A stretch of 64,000 nt of DNA from Lumbricus rubellus (Eukaryota; Annelida; Clitellata; Crassiclitellata; Lumbricidae): contig OX243822.1 of the NCBI GenBank assembly GCA_945859605.1, positions 20,038,399 through 20,102,398 on the forward strand, in the 5' to 3' direction. A model generated the notes under the pieces. It made no database searches. It saw nothing but the letters and a program-made list of their open reading frames with translations, and was not told the DNA's origin. The first letter of the stretch is position 1. Each line of letters starts with the position of its first letter. Shown here one piece after another: positions 41,495 through 53,651 of this stretch. Position numbers and translations under genes: made by a program.

Positions 41495-42060
41495 GTTTTT
41501 GTTAATGTTTCGAGTCTTAGTTAATTATAGATAAATCACATAGGCCTAAATCTTAATCGGTTCACATTATAAGCGGTCGCTATTTCATTATAAGTACATG
41601 GGTAAGGGAACTCTGTTAGTTTGACTTTGGTCCCTCAGGGTCTCTCTCTCTATTCCTTTGCCTTCAGTTTGATCAAAAAATTCTTCACTGTAATTATGTT
41701 GATAAGTGATAACTTTCTATAATTATTATTATACAAAGCCATAAAATTTGTGGTTATGGTTATCGCATGATAATATCTATAGGCCTAGATCTACGCGTTA
41801 TCTAGTCATCTTTTGATTTGATCATCTAGTCATCTGTTGATATGATCATTTAGTCATCTGCTGATTTCATCATCCTCTCATCTGATAAATACGCTATACA
41901 TGACCATTGATCATCCGCCATTTCGTCATCGGTCAAACATGACGCTTTTTCATTCGTCTTCTTCTTCCTATTCTTTCTTTCCAGTCCGATGTTGTCACAC
42001 ACCATGTGACCTTTTCGCAAACAAATCCGCCGCCATTATTTTATGCCGCATCGTGGCAAA
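41493..42060. other. anonymous sequence
   Basis: CATCTAGTCATC words near 41,800-41,885 echo those at 40,750-40,830. No gene. Confidence 0.4.
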
Positions 42061-42065
42061 CACAC

Positions 42066-42112
42066 TGCCCCCCCCCCCCACACACACATACACAACCCCC
42101 GAGGCCCCAAAT

Positions 42113-42143
<31 letters not shown>

Positions 42144-42166
42144 AGGTGGGAGAGGAGAAGGAGGAG
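42066..42166. repeat. C-run, CA repeat and GAGGAG low-complexity
   Basis: C10, ACACAC and a GGAGGA/GAAGAG stretch in succession. A glutamate-rich ORF through it is an artefact. Confidence 0.8.
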
Positions 42167-45100
42167 GCGGTCGACCATAATCTCACTCCAGTGGCGTCCA
42201 TCTATTCCGAGGACAACGAACGCGTGAAAAATAGAGCGTGCCTGAGGATGGGTTAAGGTGCGATGAAGTGGGTTAGGTGGGTGAGGGTGGGTGTGGGTGT
42301 GGGTGGGGGGAAAGCAGTCAAGAAGCCGCTTTCCCAGGGCAAATAATCAGACAATTACGATGGACTGCAGTTGAATCGGCGGAAGATCCCGTCCCGTGTG
42401 CTTAGCACTGCAGCAGCTGCAGTGTGGTTGTCCGTCGGACAAAAGCCATGGCGACTGATGATGTAGAGAGCCACTCATCAGTCGGTCAATCGTCGGTCAG
42501 TGGTGGTCCAGTGGCTGCTGGTGCTGGTGCTGGTGCTGCTGCTGCCCGTCTTTGACCCTCGTTCCGGATTCACTGAATTATCGAGGGGTAATTCGTGTTT
42601 AAAAGAAATTCTAGACGCGAGACATGTTGACAGAGGAAGCAGGCGTTCTTTCCTTCGTTCGTTTAGAAATCAACTCTACTGTCGTGTAGACTAGGATCGC
42701 CCAAAACACACATACACACACAGACACACGCACACACACGCACGCACACACACGCACACGCACAAAACACGGTTTCTAACAGAGAAATGCAATGACGCTG
42801 CTTCTGCTAATACTGGCAAGCAATATTCGAAACGATGTATACAGAGGAAAGTTCATCAGATAGACCTTGGGGCTTTCTACAGTCTAAACAAAACCATGAA
42901 ACAATATATTTCTAGTGTTCAGCATCAGACAGCAAAAAGTTATTGTTACCTGAGACGAGCGATTAATCTCAAAGAGATAGGCCTACCTGTAGCTTGTTCT
43001 CCGGTTGTAGTCAATTTCAGTAGATTGCACCCACCACTATTGGTCCTGCACTTTGGGATTAACTCTCTTCATTGATACGCCTACGTTCTTCGTCATTAAC
43101 TGGAACCCAAAGCACATCTTTATCTGTCTGAAACCAGTTTATTTTCTCTGGGTCTTTCGCATTTGGAGCGCATCTGATTGGTGTGCGCTTTATAAATTTA
43201 TACATAGCCTACAGCACAACATGGCCTACAAAACAATTCAATATATACATGTATAATAATTATAAATTATATGTAGGCCTACTTGCCGATAATGAGCGTG
43301 CATTCTTCCACAGCTGAGATTAATGAAATCATCGTTTTGTGACCGGCGCTGCAGTTGAAGGTTTCAAAAAGCTTTAAAATTGCAACAGTTGATTTCTACA
43401 TTAAAATCTTGTCTTTGGAAAACTGCAACTCATTCAATTCAACTACCATAATTGACAGAATAACGCATATTAAGCTTAGGCCTATCTCAAACAAGATAGA
43501 CAGAATAATCTGTTTTCACAAGTTTAAAAACATTTAGAGTCCACGTACAGTATTATAGGCTATGCACACAGTCTGGTTTTTATGCAATTATAGTCCTAGC
43601 CTACATCTCTTTTTTGGCACCTACATTTAGCATCTTCGACAAAAGAGGAAGTTGCTATTAACCAGTTTTACTTCATATACTGCAGGTTGAGACTTTTTGA
43701 TACCGTTGTGGTTTCACATAGCCCTTAGGCTATGTGAAGCCATAAATCATTAGGCTTCCATTATAAACTCAGCCTGAAAGTCAGCTTAATGGTTGTGTAG
43801 AATGAATCTTGCTTTGTAAGTAGCCTACATGGATAGCCTATAATAATTATTATAGGCCTATCCGTCAATGTCAAATTTTATCAGATTCTATCAGAACTTC
43901 AGGCGAAACCGAAATTCTATCGCTTAGGCTACAGTTGAAACTTCCAGGCTAATTAATTAAAATCTATAGGCTACCGTAAATCATGAACCTTCGAGAATTT
44001 TAAGCGTGAGCTAAAGTTAAATGAAGGCTTGCTCTGCAACTTAAAATGCGAAAATAAAATGGTAGACCTATTGCTCTGCCTATTCTTGCTTTGATGAACT
44101 CATCACGATGATCTTGCTTGTAGGTTTACATAAACACAGAATTGAAATCTATGTCAACATTCTATCCCAGCAGAATTGTCATCATTAATTTAGCTGGAGT
44201 TGATCCATATTTTCTTTCGACCACTAAACTAACGTTTGCACGATCGACTGCGACCGTTTACAACAGGCGATGATGCAATGGACGATATTAGATTAACCCT
44301 TACCGACCAATGTGTAGTAGGCTAAATGGTTCAGGCCTACGTGAAATCCTATGCAGTCGGTAAAGGGTTAAAAGTAATTAGATCATAACCGATAATTCAG
44401 ATAAACAATCTAAGTACGGTAACAATGAAGACTTAAATAAAGCCAATTATGAATTATTTCAACATGCATATGGCATCAAGAATCGAAGGACCTAATTCTT
44501 ACGTATTCTTTCTAGGCCTGTTATAGGGCCTATATCTTTGTTGTTTATTCGTTAACATTTACTGCACATATGAGACATTTCCGTCTGATTAATCAACCGG
44601 ATGAAGATGAAGCCACATTGTGTCCAGCCAATGTGATCAGGCAAAATTGAAACCGTCGACGTCCCAGATTAGCCTTATTTCTCTTCCGGACGAAAGTCTT
44701 CTATTGCGCCATCGGAAAAGCGACACCAGTTTATGATAGTCACGGACTGTCATAAATGTCGAAGATGCGCAGGTCACGGCGCAGGGTCAGTGACCCGACC
44801 CAAATCAGAGTCTCGACGGTTTATAAGGGACGAGGAAGCGCTTAAATGGGTGCCATTAAGCGCTGGCAGCAGCGTCCTGTTCGTCGCTTTATCGACTTTG
44901 TTTCTTGGTACTGTAAGGTCTTCATCGTCGACCCAGCGCTGCAGCGCTGCTGAAGGGTCTATACTCGCCTTAGAGGATGAGTATAGTGACTATATTCTCT
45001 CTGGGTTCAAATCTGCATGGAGGACAACGGTGGAGCCTCGAAAATGACGGAAAATATCGGGAGAAGGGACCCCATTAAGCACCGTATACGCAAGATGATC

Positions 45101-45478
45101 AGCATTTTATCTGGATACATGATTCTAAATTATTATCTTTAGCGATGCTATTTTTAATCTAACCTACGCCATTCCACGGTAATATGACAGAACTATATAC
45201 ATGTGGTCCTACATGTGTATACACTCAGTTTAGATTTCTGAAATTAGGCAACCATGCAGTTTTCATTATTTTGGATATAAAAATGCCTTTCTCATCACTG
45301 AAACATCATCTTCAGCGTCACAGCACTCAATTCAACAACTGGATGGTCTCTCCTCAAAGATTACGTTGCTCGAAAATAGAAATCAAGCTAAGAATTGAAA
45401 TGAGACATTTAGTTTGAAGTATAGAAGCAGAATTCCTTGCACGCTTCAGCATTTATTATGGCAATAAATGTGAAATGA
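42167..45478. other. anonymous sequence, 3.3 kb
   Basis: The longest stretch without a recognised repeat. It includes short GGGTGT (42,280-42,312) and CACACG (42,705-42,765) runs and many TAGGCCTA or GTAGGCTAC words. A 104-codon ORF at 44733-45047 (plus) and a 100-codon one at 45489-45791 have no motif I know. Exons of a host gene could be hidden here but I cannot support any. Confidence 0.4.
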
Positions 45479-45487
45479 GACAACAGT

Positions 45488-47347
45488 CATGGGCGCCCGC
45501 AGCATAGGTCAAGGGGGGTCGCGTGACCCCCCTGGAAAGCATGACAAAATATTAGCAATAGCACTTTCTGGGCAAATGTTAGTGGTTAAACGGGACAGCT
45601 TGCCCAACAGTCATTGTGTTCTTTTACTTCACCAACTTTTGGGGTATATCTTGTGGTTATCTCTACATATTGGGTACTACTTTAACCCGTTACTCAGTCA
45701 TAATTATGTATATTATTGTATAATAGGCCTGCATAGAGTCAGAAGTCAGAGGAACAGTCTTTCAACCACTCAGGTCATCAGAGTACAGTAATGGGATATG
45801 CCGACTACATGTATAATAGCTAGCCGTAGACTCGTAGAGGTTGCCGTCAAACCCCACTTGTAAGATTGATGGCACCCTAATTGTCTTCCTGTGATGCAGG
45901 TCAATGGTCAATCTGCCAGTCTAATGCAGCCTGTCATCTTGTACCCATATGCTCTCCTTTCTAAGAATGCACAAGGAAGATGTCTCTCATCAAACTGCTC
46001 TCCCGCACACATTCTCATAGGACACAAGAGTTTACATTATATCAAATTTCAGCTGTGGACTTGTGGTATAGGCTATGCATTTACAGGGCTGCCCAGCCTC
46101 CTTTGAATAATTATTGGTGATTCGGCTTGTGGATAAAGCTGTCACGACATTATACCGGTAGCCTATATGTATAGTGTTGATGTTATTATCAAAAATACAG
46201 TGACCCTAAGCTTGTGGAGGTAAGCTCATTCACTGTTTATAAATCTTGCTCTATAGCCTACTGCAATCAAAGTTTTATTTTTTCATACTTTATTTACCTG
46301 GTAAAACTCTGGCTGAAAGGTTTGATTTCTTCTGGAAATGTATAAGCACGCCTGCAGGTGATTTGGCAGGAAAGTTGTAGCTTTGTCAAAGCAATATCGT
46401 GCAGACCTCAATGGTCAGGATCTCATAACAGAAATGGAAGATTTGCCCTCTGTACATGAGGTAAATTATGGATGAGCCCATTGAATCTGCATAACTTTTT
46501 AACATAGTAAAAATTAAATCCTAGTAATTTATAAATGTTTGCCAGCTTACAATAGGCCAACTGTATACATAGACAATTCAATCAGAAGTAACCTCTGCAA
46601 TAAGATTATTTAGCAAGCTGAAGAGCCTGATTTATGCCTGAAGATGACAGAATTAATTTTAATGTCTCATTACAACTTTACAAGATCTTCCAGATCTGGT
46701 CAGGATGAGCTTTGAGACTAGTAAAACTGCCATCAGAAATTTTGCAGAAAAATGACAAGGAATGCTCTTTTGTTAGGCCTACAGTCATTCTATTGTGCTA
46801 TAAATGCAAGTACAAAATACTTTGCTAGTATTTAAAATTGTATCTCAAATACTATAGCATTTAAAATAATTACCATAGCCTAACTGAATCAAACATATGG
46901 TAAGAAATATATAATAACAAGAAGAAAACATAATATTTGATCAACCAATTACAGGTTCTTGCTCATGTAGTAAAAAAATTACAAGCTGACGAAGCTTTGC
47001 CCTTAAAATCTTCTGCACCCTGTAAATAAAGAAATGACGTCCCTGCATGGTAAGCCTGTAACTGTTAGTCTATTATAGTTAGTACAGTTAGTGTTTTTGA
47101 TTTTTTTTCTATGAATAGGCCTAATATACATGAATAATATATGCCATAGCCTGTATCAAAGTCGCAAACTGTTTAGAGACTTTTTCGTTTTGTTATAAAA
47201 GGCTCATAAATGTATATTACGTTACATTGAGATAATGTATAGTTGTGTGAGTTGCTTGGTTTTAATGGCCTTATTTTGTATCTTAACTCCTCTGGCCACG
47301 ACCAAGTCGACTGACCCCCCCTGCAAAAAATCCTGCGGGCGCCCATG
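45488..47347. mobile_element. hAT-like element with CATGGGCG termini (1860 bp)
   Basis: Terminal inverted repeats CATGGGCGCCCGCAG and CTGCGGGCGCCCATG. The duplication ACAACAGT (45480-45487 and 47348-47355) is perfect. GGGGGGTCGCGTGACCCCCC follows inside the left end. No recognisable transposase in either strand. Confidence 0.93.
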
Positions 47348-47434
47348 ACAACAGTTATTATTGCGCCTTTTACAGCAATGTCTCGTTTAGTAAGAAAACA
47401 CAATGAAGATGAATTCAATACCAAAAACTATCCA

Positions 47435-47673
47435 AAGAACTATTCTCTTAATTTCACTACGATTTCCAGCTCTCGCGTTCTGTTCACAATAATTAAAATT
47501 CTAGACTGCCATGGAGCCTGTTATATAGTTGAGAATGAAATTCTAATGTACCGTCTAAGCATCGAAATATTTTCAATAGGGGGCTATACCTTTACCAGAG
47601 TACAGCCTGATTGTAGCTATTCATTGGTATACATAGATATGCACTATGCATCGAGGTTGCATGAGATTGCAGG

Positions 47674-47742
<69 letters not shown>

Positions 47743-47968
47743 AGCCACCAATTTATGGTTTCAATCTGCCCCACTGATATCACTTATATGCGTCTACAGT
47801 GTACGATCACGCAGACACGCACGCCACACCTTCCTATATATATATATATATATTATATATATAGGAAGAACTATTCTCTTAATTTCACTACGATTTCCAG
47901 CTCTCGCGTTCTGTTCACAATAATTAAAATTCTAGACTGCCATGGAGCCTGTTATATAGTTGAGAATG
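47435..47968. repeat. identical 103-bp direct duplication
   Basis: 47435-47537 and 47866-47968 are identical over 103 bp by eye. The second copy is bracketed by TA-rich microsatellite on both sides, with palindromic TTCCTATATA...TATATAGGAA before it. Confidence 0.9.
47681..47738. repeat. (TA)n microsatellite
   Basis: Pure TA run. Tyr/Ile-rich ORFs on both strands are artefacts. Confidence 0.95.
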
Positions 47969-48121
47969 TATATATATATATATATATATACATATACATT
48001 ATATATGGTCGACGCTGTGTTGTGTATATGATCTGAGAGCGAACACTGATAACATAGAACGGCGTAGAATATCTACGAGTCCAAACACACTGCCATGCAT
48101 GCAGGTCAGTCGAGACCAGCC

Positions 48122-48123
<2 letters not shown>

Positions 48124-48185
<62 letters not shown>

Positions 48186-48240
48186 GTATATCGTGTGTAA
48201 GCGTGTATGCAGGGCCATACATACATACATACATACATAC
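48124..48240. repeat. (TA)n and (CATA)n microsatellites
   Basis: TA run 48,124-48,185, then (CATA)n 48,216-48,240, which is the insertion site of the following hAT-like element. Confidence 0.93.
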
Positions 48241-48381
48241 CATAGGCGCAACCACGTCCCAAAAGTTGGAGGGGACCGGGACCGATGGAAATTCTTAGTA
48301 GGAGTAATAATAGCAAGCGCGAAACGCGTGGAGCCGCGATTGCCGAAGGCAAGAAGCCCTATCAACTGGGGGGTATGGGGA

Positions 48382-48574
48382 CAGTGGCGGCGCCAGGATT
48401 TCAGGTTTGGGGGGGCTGAAGCCCTAAGCCCAATTAGAACATTTTTATGAAGCGCCGAAGGCGCGAAGCTGCGAGTGCCGAAGGCGCGAAGCTGCGAGTG
48501 CCGAAGGCACGAAGCCCATACCGACTAGGGGTCTGGAAGAGCGTCGTAAGCTCCCCCAGCGGGGTCTGGGGCGG
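48382..48574. repeat. transposon left end CAGTGGCGGCGCC and 24-bp GC-rich repeats
   Basis: CAGTGGCGGCGCCAGGATTT starts here. The same end recurs at 51,430, and mirrored right ends (CTAGCGCCGCCACTG) lie at 53,377-53,391. About 48,455-48,515 repeats GCCGAAGGCGCGAAGCTGCGAGT. The CTCCCCCAGCGGGGTCTGGGG block is duplicated at 51,617-51,637. No matching target duplication was found for any pairing. Confidence 0.65.
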
Positions 48575-49907
48575 CAGGGGTGTAACGAGTGGGGGGGCCT
48601 GGGGGGCCTGGCCCCCCCACTTTTTTTATCAGGGGGGCCTAATATGAGAACGGACCCCCCACTTTTTTATGAGAGGGCCCTCCCACTTTTTTGAGAAAAG
48701 AGAGGAAAAGTGGTCCTATGCGCTTCGAGGATGGAAGTCGTGCAGTTGAATTTGAATCTGTTGACCAGTACTTCAGAGTACAGTACTACTTGGTGTTAGA
48801 TAAAGTCACTGCTAGTATATGTGAACGGTTTGAATCATCCGCATGGAAAATAATGCACTGTATGGAGACAGTGTTGGTTCAGAGCTGCCGTGGAGAAGAA
48901 CCCCTTCTGCGTGACATTGAAAGTATCTTGATGCATGCTTCTGGAGACTTGGACAAAGATCTTGTGGGGCAGCTATCGCAGCTTCGGAACATCCCAATGT
49001 CAACAGAGGAACGCAATGGCATGACATCATTTTCAGACATTTTGAAGCTGCTGAAGAAGGAACGTGCGCTCCTACGTCTCCTACCGCAAGTTGTAAAACT
49101 TGTGAAGTTAGTCTGCATACTTCCCTGTTCGACTGCAACACCTGAACGATCGTTTAGCCAGTTGCGTCGAATCAAGAACTACATGCGGTCCACAGTGACT
49201 CAGGAAAGACTCAATCATACAATGATTGCAGCTGTTCACTGTGACAAACTTGAAAACATCGACATCAACAAAGTCATGAACGAATTTATTATGCGAAACG
49301 AACATCGACGTGCAACGTTTGCAAAATTGCAATAACATGTAAACAAAGGTCCAAAGCTAGACTACAAATGGACATTGTAGACTACAAGTCTTCAGAATGT
49401 TTAGATGCCTATATCGTCGCTACGGTCGCTTGCCATTCCACTAATCTAGGGATATGTCCAAATTGAGATATTCCCATTTTTTGTTTCAAATGTGTACATC
49501 AAATAATTCACAATTTCACATCAAATTTTAAGAGTCAAGACTTGCCGTACAGAAGTCGGCTGCATTAGTAATAGTACTTAAACTCTAATAGACTCAATGA
49601 TCCTACGATAATCCTATAACTCTACGATATTTCCGTCTTTTTTCTCTGTTGTATTTTCATATCCCGTCTGACACGTCTCCACTCTATTTTCACCCAATTT
49701 CACCCATTTATACTCTAATTAGAGGATTAATTTGGGACTTTTGAAGCTGCCCCATTTGTTACTAAGGCTCCCCAGGGCCCCCCCACTTGGGGGGGCCTTG
49801 TGAAAAACTGGGGGGCCCTTTAAAAATTTTTTGGGCGCTTCGCGCCAAATAAATCCACTACTTCCTATTTAGGCCCCCCCACTTTTCTAAACCTCGTTAC
49901 ACCCCTG
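48575..49907 (+). mobile_element. hAT element with transposase C-terminus (1333 bp)
   Basis: Terminal inverted repeats CAGGGGTGTAACGAG and CTCGTTACACCCCTG (one change in the right inner part). The duplication TGGGGCGG (48567-48574 and 49908-49915) is perfect and splits the GGGGCGGAGCCCC block that is intact at 51,630. Subterminal GGCCCCCCCAC words are repeated at both ends. It carries a 214-codon ORF. Confidence 0.95.
48691..49335 (+). CDS. hAT transposase, C-terminal part (214 codons, open)
   Basis: This is the C-terminal third of a hAT transposase, the family that excises and inserts DNA with 8-bp duplications. The dimerisation region lies at about residues 140-190 (ILPCSTATPERSFSQLRRIK, NYMRSTVTQERL). 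Upstream, ESVDQYFRVQYYLVLDKV matches the type of linker seen before it in ZMYM1-like hAT proteins. The BED finger and first catalytic acids are absent because the element is internally deleted. The frame is fully open, which suggests a young deletion derivative or some constraint. The nominal Met at 48691 is near the deletion junction and may not be a true start. Confidence 0.85.
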   Translation: MRKERKSGPMRFEDGSRAVEFESVDQYFRVQYYLVLDKVTASICERFESSAWKIMHCMETVLVQSCRGEEPLLRDIESILMHASGDLDKDLVGQLSQLRNIPMSTEERNGMTSFSDILKLLKKERALLRLLPQVVKLVKLVCILPCSTATPERSFSQLRRIKNYMRSTVTQERLNHTMIAAVHCDKLENIDINKVMNEFIMRNEHRRATFAKLQ

Positions 49908-49915
49908 TGGGGCGG

Positions 49916-50153
49916 AGCCCCAGCCGCCAACGCATTTTTAGCTCTGTTCACCTCAATTTGAGCCCTTTTAAGGCTATTTTTGCCAGCTATTTATGAATGA
50001 TAAAAATCCTGAAAACTTAAACAAGAAGTCAATTTGCAGAGTCGCAGACTAGCTACCAGTATAAGAATGTCACAATTTTATTGTAAAAGAAATGGGCTTA
50101 GTCTTTACTATAATCACAGAAGTTAAAAGTTTAGGCCTACAGCCTAACAGGTT
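49916..50153. other. remainder of the GC-rich-headed element
   Basis: AGCCCCAGCCGCCAACGC continues the block split by the hAT. The AT-rich remainder is anonymous. Confidence 0.4.
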
Positions 50154-51333
50154 CATGGGCGCCGAGTTGACCCGAAAAGTGTGAGTGCCCAAAGAATGCC
50201 CCAAAAATTCGCGCGTGAGCGCGGGGAAAATTTTTCACCCTCTTTTATAGAAGACTTATTGAATTTACCTCTGTTCATAGGCAGCGACTAGGTCCTCGTT
50301 TTAGGGGACAAATTCGCCGCCTAAGGACGATCGCCGAGGCTCTCAGCGCCGAGCAGGGTAGGGGTTTAGAGGAGAGGAAGTGCTACTCCCAATGTTCGAT
50401 TTTTTTATTGCCACACTGCGATTCTTAGGCTCTCATTTTGACGAAATAGATCATCATGATGCATAGTCGTGGTTTAATACTTGAAAAGCATCCTTGCCAT
50501 TGTTTTTTAAAAATCCACACAGTGACATTTTAAGACGTTATCTCATCAAAATTTCTTATTATTTCATTGCTTAAAGACATGATTTAAAGACTTCAGTAAA
50601 TGTGCTTCCCATGCAATTGTTAAAAATGTTGATAGGCCTAACTCTTTGGATCGACATGTACATTTCTTTGAATCCACACAGAATAAAAGTCCATTCTTTG
50701 TTAGCATGGGCACCTTGGAGCACTCTCCACTAATATAATTAGGTCAACAGACTCAACTTTGTACAAGAAATCAAACAATTAATCTGTTTACGTTAGCCAC
50801 TATATAGTGAGCCAATATTAATACTGTGAAAATAAGTTTTTCGTAGGCTATGAGCTCAGTCTTTCAAAAAGTTTTGACAATTTAGTAAAGGCTTATTTTG
50901 TGATACTGGGAGTTGACTCTCGAGCAGTGCACGTGAGGAGCATTATTGAGCACGTAGACCCTACAATAAAAGGAATCACTGTAATTAAAATCGTCGCCTT
51001 CGTCCGTAATATAACAAAATGACGGAAGTGGATCGAATAAGCAGGAGTTGGGTGTTTCCTCGTATTCGCTGATCGGCTGAAGACCAATGGAGTTCAGACT
51101 ATATACCGCATGGGGTAAAACTGAAATAATAGTAAGGTAGACTAGCTGAGATTTTTAACTTTTATACAAGACGGAATGATTTTATAGATAAGCAATGCCA
51201 ACAGAGAAATAATCTCTTAAAAAGCACATCTTGCTGGCTGATTTCTGGTGGTGCCCATGCTATAGGCGGGCATCGCATGGCCAAATTCTGGCGGTGCTGA
51301 GCACTCACGGGCCTCGCAGAGTCGGCGCCCATT
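50154..51333. mobile_element. possible hAT-like element, CATGGGCGCCGA termini
   Basis: CATGGGCGCCGA at the left mirrors TCGGCGCCCAT(T) at the right, and subterminal GTGAGTGCCCA / TGAGCACTCAC also mirror each other. No target duplication could be matched, so boundaries are approximate. It contains the CGCCGAGCAGGG block and copies of the dispersed ~165-bp monomer. Confidence 0.55.
50395..50600. repeat. dispersed monomer family, block 1
   Basis: Units follow the pattern CCACACTGCRAT...CATTTTAAGCTGTCATCTCA...TTTCTCATNATTTCATTGCT-GAAAGACATG. Related blocks are at 51,715-52,060, 53,527-53,650 and 54,413-54,800. Confidence 0.6.
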
Positions 51334-51429
51334 AGTTACAAGTTTATAAGTATACTATCATATGGGTAGGCCTACTATATAGAAAAACCCTAGGAACATG
51401 TCACATGTAGGAGATTTTACGGGTAAAAC

Positions 51430-51715
51430 CAGTGGCGGCGCCAGGATTTCAGGTTTGTGGGCTGAAACGGTGAACCCCAAGCCCTTCCTCCTAGAAAGGC
51501 AAGTAGAATATTTTCCTTAAGGGCGGTAATTTTGCATGCGCTGGAGACCCGAAGCTGCGAGTGCCGAATGCACGAAGCTCATACCGACTAGGGGGTCTGG
51601 GGAGCGTCGTAAGCTCCCCCAGCGGGGTCTGGGGCGGAGCCCCAGAAACCAGCGCGTTTTTCGCTGTTGACATCGACAGGAGCACGTTTCAGGCTCTAAA
51701 GTCATGAACAAATTT
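51430..51715. repeat. second transposon left end CAGTGGCGGCGCC
   Basis: Nearly repeats 48,382-48,590, including GACTAGGGGGTCTGGGGAGC and the uninterrupted GGGGCGGAGCCCCAG block. It serves as the empty-site control for the hAT at 48,575. Confidence 0.75.
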
Positions 51716-52060
51716 TGATTTTCCACAATGCAATAATAGCATTTTGGGCTGTTATTTTTACTAAACAGCTCATCATTTCAATGCTGAAAGTTGTGGATTA
51801 TGACTTTAAAAGTGTCCATGCACTTATAGGCCATTGTTTCAATTTTTTGGATATCAGGACTTTAATGGTAACATTTTAAGCTGTCATCTCAACAAATTTC
51901 TCATAGCCTAATTATTTCATTGCTGAAAGAAATGGTTTATGAGCTCAATAATGTTCCTCCATGTTGTATAAATAAGCGAACTCCACACTGCAAGGGTATA
52001 CCATTTTTGCTGTCGTCCTAGCAAAATTGTTCATGATGGATAAACAGTAGATAACACTCT
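51715..52060. repeat. dispersed monomer family, block 2
   Basis: Two to three diverged units: CCACAATGCAATAATAGC..., AACATTTTAAGCTGTCATC... and CCACACTGCAAGGGTATACC. Confidence 0.6.
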
Positions 52061-52369
52061 AGAAATTTATAATGACATTTTTGAGATATTTTTGAAATAT
52101 TGGGGGAGCAGCATCTCCGTCCACAATCACAAACTCGGGGTCTCGTGGACCGTCCTCTGACCCCCAAGTCTCCGCCCATTACTGCTGGTGCTAAATGAAC
52201 ACCTCATTTCCCAATGTATAGTTGTTTAGGACTACCGGCGTAGCCCCTCAAGAGGCCGGCGGGCCGGACATGGTGCACATAACCTCATCACGGTCTGCGG
52301 CGCATTCTATTAGCATAAGCATCGACGCGCTATTGTAGCGAAATTCAAAATTGCTGTGAATGCTGTCCT

Positions 52370-52930
52370 TGTGAATCTCAGCCCCTTCCTCCGCCAACCC
52401 GGACTCAACACCCTTCTCCCGCCAGTCTGGACTCAAACCGGGCCAAACCTCAGCCCCCTTTCTCCGCCAGCCCGGACTCACACCGGGCCGAACCTCAGGC
52501 CCCCTTCCTCCGGACTCACCCCGGGTCGAATTTCAGCCCCTTCCTCCACCAGCCCGGACTCACACCGGGCCGAACCTCAGGCCCCCTTCCTCCGGACTCA
52601 CCCCGGGTCGAATTTTAGCCCCTTCCTCCACCAGCCCGGACTCACACCGGTCCGGACCTCAGTCCCCTTGCTCCCCGCGCAGACCTCAGTCCCCTTTCCC
52701 CCCATCGCCTCGGACCTCCAGCCCCCTTTCCCCGCTAGCCCGGGCTCAGACTGGTCCGGATCTCAGCCCCTTCTTCCGCCAGTTCAAACCCTCCAGTCCT
52801 CTTCCATCTTCCAGACCCGTCCGGACCTCAGACCGGTCGGTACCTCAACCCTCTGCCCCGCTATCACGGATCTCTGCTCTTTCCCCCGCCAGACCGGTTC
52901 GGACCTCAGACCAGCCCGGACCTCAGCCCT
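52370..52930. repeat. GC-rich tandem array, units of about 50 and 100 bp
   Basis: Repeats of CAGCCCCTTCCTCC(G/A)CCAGCC followed by CGGACTCACACCGGGCCGAA. The clearest ~76-100-bp period is at 52,460-52,660. A 211-codon proline-rich ORF (52356-52991) is produced by it and I do not consider it a gene. Confidence 0.8.
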
Positions 52931-53173
52931 CTGTTCCTTGCAGCTCCATTTGGGTATAAATAAGAGGACTGTGTGCATGCTAAATTGCTAATATTGAGTT
53001 GCAGAGAGAGTCGATGTCCAGGAGTCGAGCTCAATCGCAATTGATGTCTCACATGAGTGTCGATGTATGACCGTCCGCCGTAGTTAAGGTCCGAAAAATA
53101 AGATAATAATAATTACTTTTAAGCCGTTACATGGACATTCATTTCTTTTTGCTTTGGGATGAGGCTGTCACAT
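52931..53173. other. anonymous sequence
   Basis: No feature supported. Confidence 0.4.
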
Positions 53174-53391
53174 TTAGGGGCTTAGCCCCCTAACCCCTCC
53201 CCTGGTGCCGCCAACGGCATAAGCATCTGCACTATGATAATATAGTTGATTTCGTTGCCGTTGGTCATTGTCTAGTTTCCTTATTACGAAGTAAGCCGTT
53301 TTAGACATTTTCAGCTTTTTGTTTTGGGGGGGGGGCTGAGCCACGTTTAGGGGGGGCTTAGCCCCCCTTAGCCCCCCTAGCGCCGCCACTG
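53174..53391. repeat. two right ends of the CAGTGGCGGCGCC element family
   Basis: TTTAGGGGCTTAGCCCCC...GGTGCCGCCAACG ends near 53,217, and GGGGCTTAGCCCCCC...CTAGCGCCGCCACTG ends at 53,391. Both mirror the left ends at 48,382 and 51,430. Confidence 0.6.
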
Positions 53392-53650
53392 ATTATTATT
53401 TGTCCATTTCTATCTCCTGACTGTATAAATCATAAGCAAATGCTTGGTGTTGACTTGGGGGGGGTGAACGAGCGGCCGAAGGACGATCGGCGAGGCGCGA
53501 AGCGCCGAGCAGGGAAATTTTTTTGAATTTCCACACTGCAATGGTAGCATTTTAGGCTGTCATTTTACGAAATTGCTCATCATTTCAGTGCTGACTTCAG
53601 TGGCTGAAGACTTAAAAAGCGTCTCCTCAAATTGTAATTTTTTTCAAATT
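53392..53650. repeat. GC module CGAAGCGCCGAGCAGGG and dispersed monomer, block 3
   Basis: CCGAAGGACGATCGGCGAGG at about 53,475 matches the module at 50,325-50,356, followed by TTTCCACACTGCAATGGTAG as in the monomer family. A LINE insertion interrupts it. Confidence 0.55.
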
Positions 53651-53651
53651 T

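Noticed and set aside
44733..45047. 104-codon ORF as a conserved gene
   Set aside because: Not recognisable. No splice or promoter evidence. Left as anonymous.
52356..52991. 211-codon proline-rich protein
   Set aside because: Generated by the GC-rich tandem array inside a transposon composite.
48382..53391. One complete CAGTGGCGGCGCC...GGCGCCGCCACTG transposon
   Set aside because: Ends match, but 8-bp flanks do not agree for any pairing of the two left and two right ends, so I list ends only.
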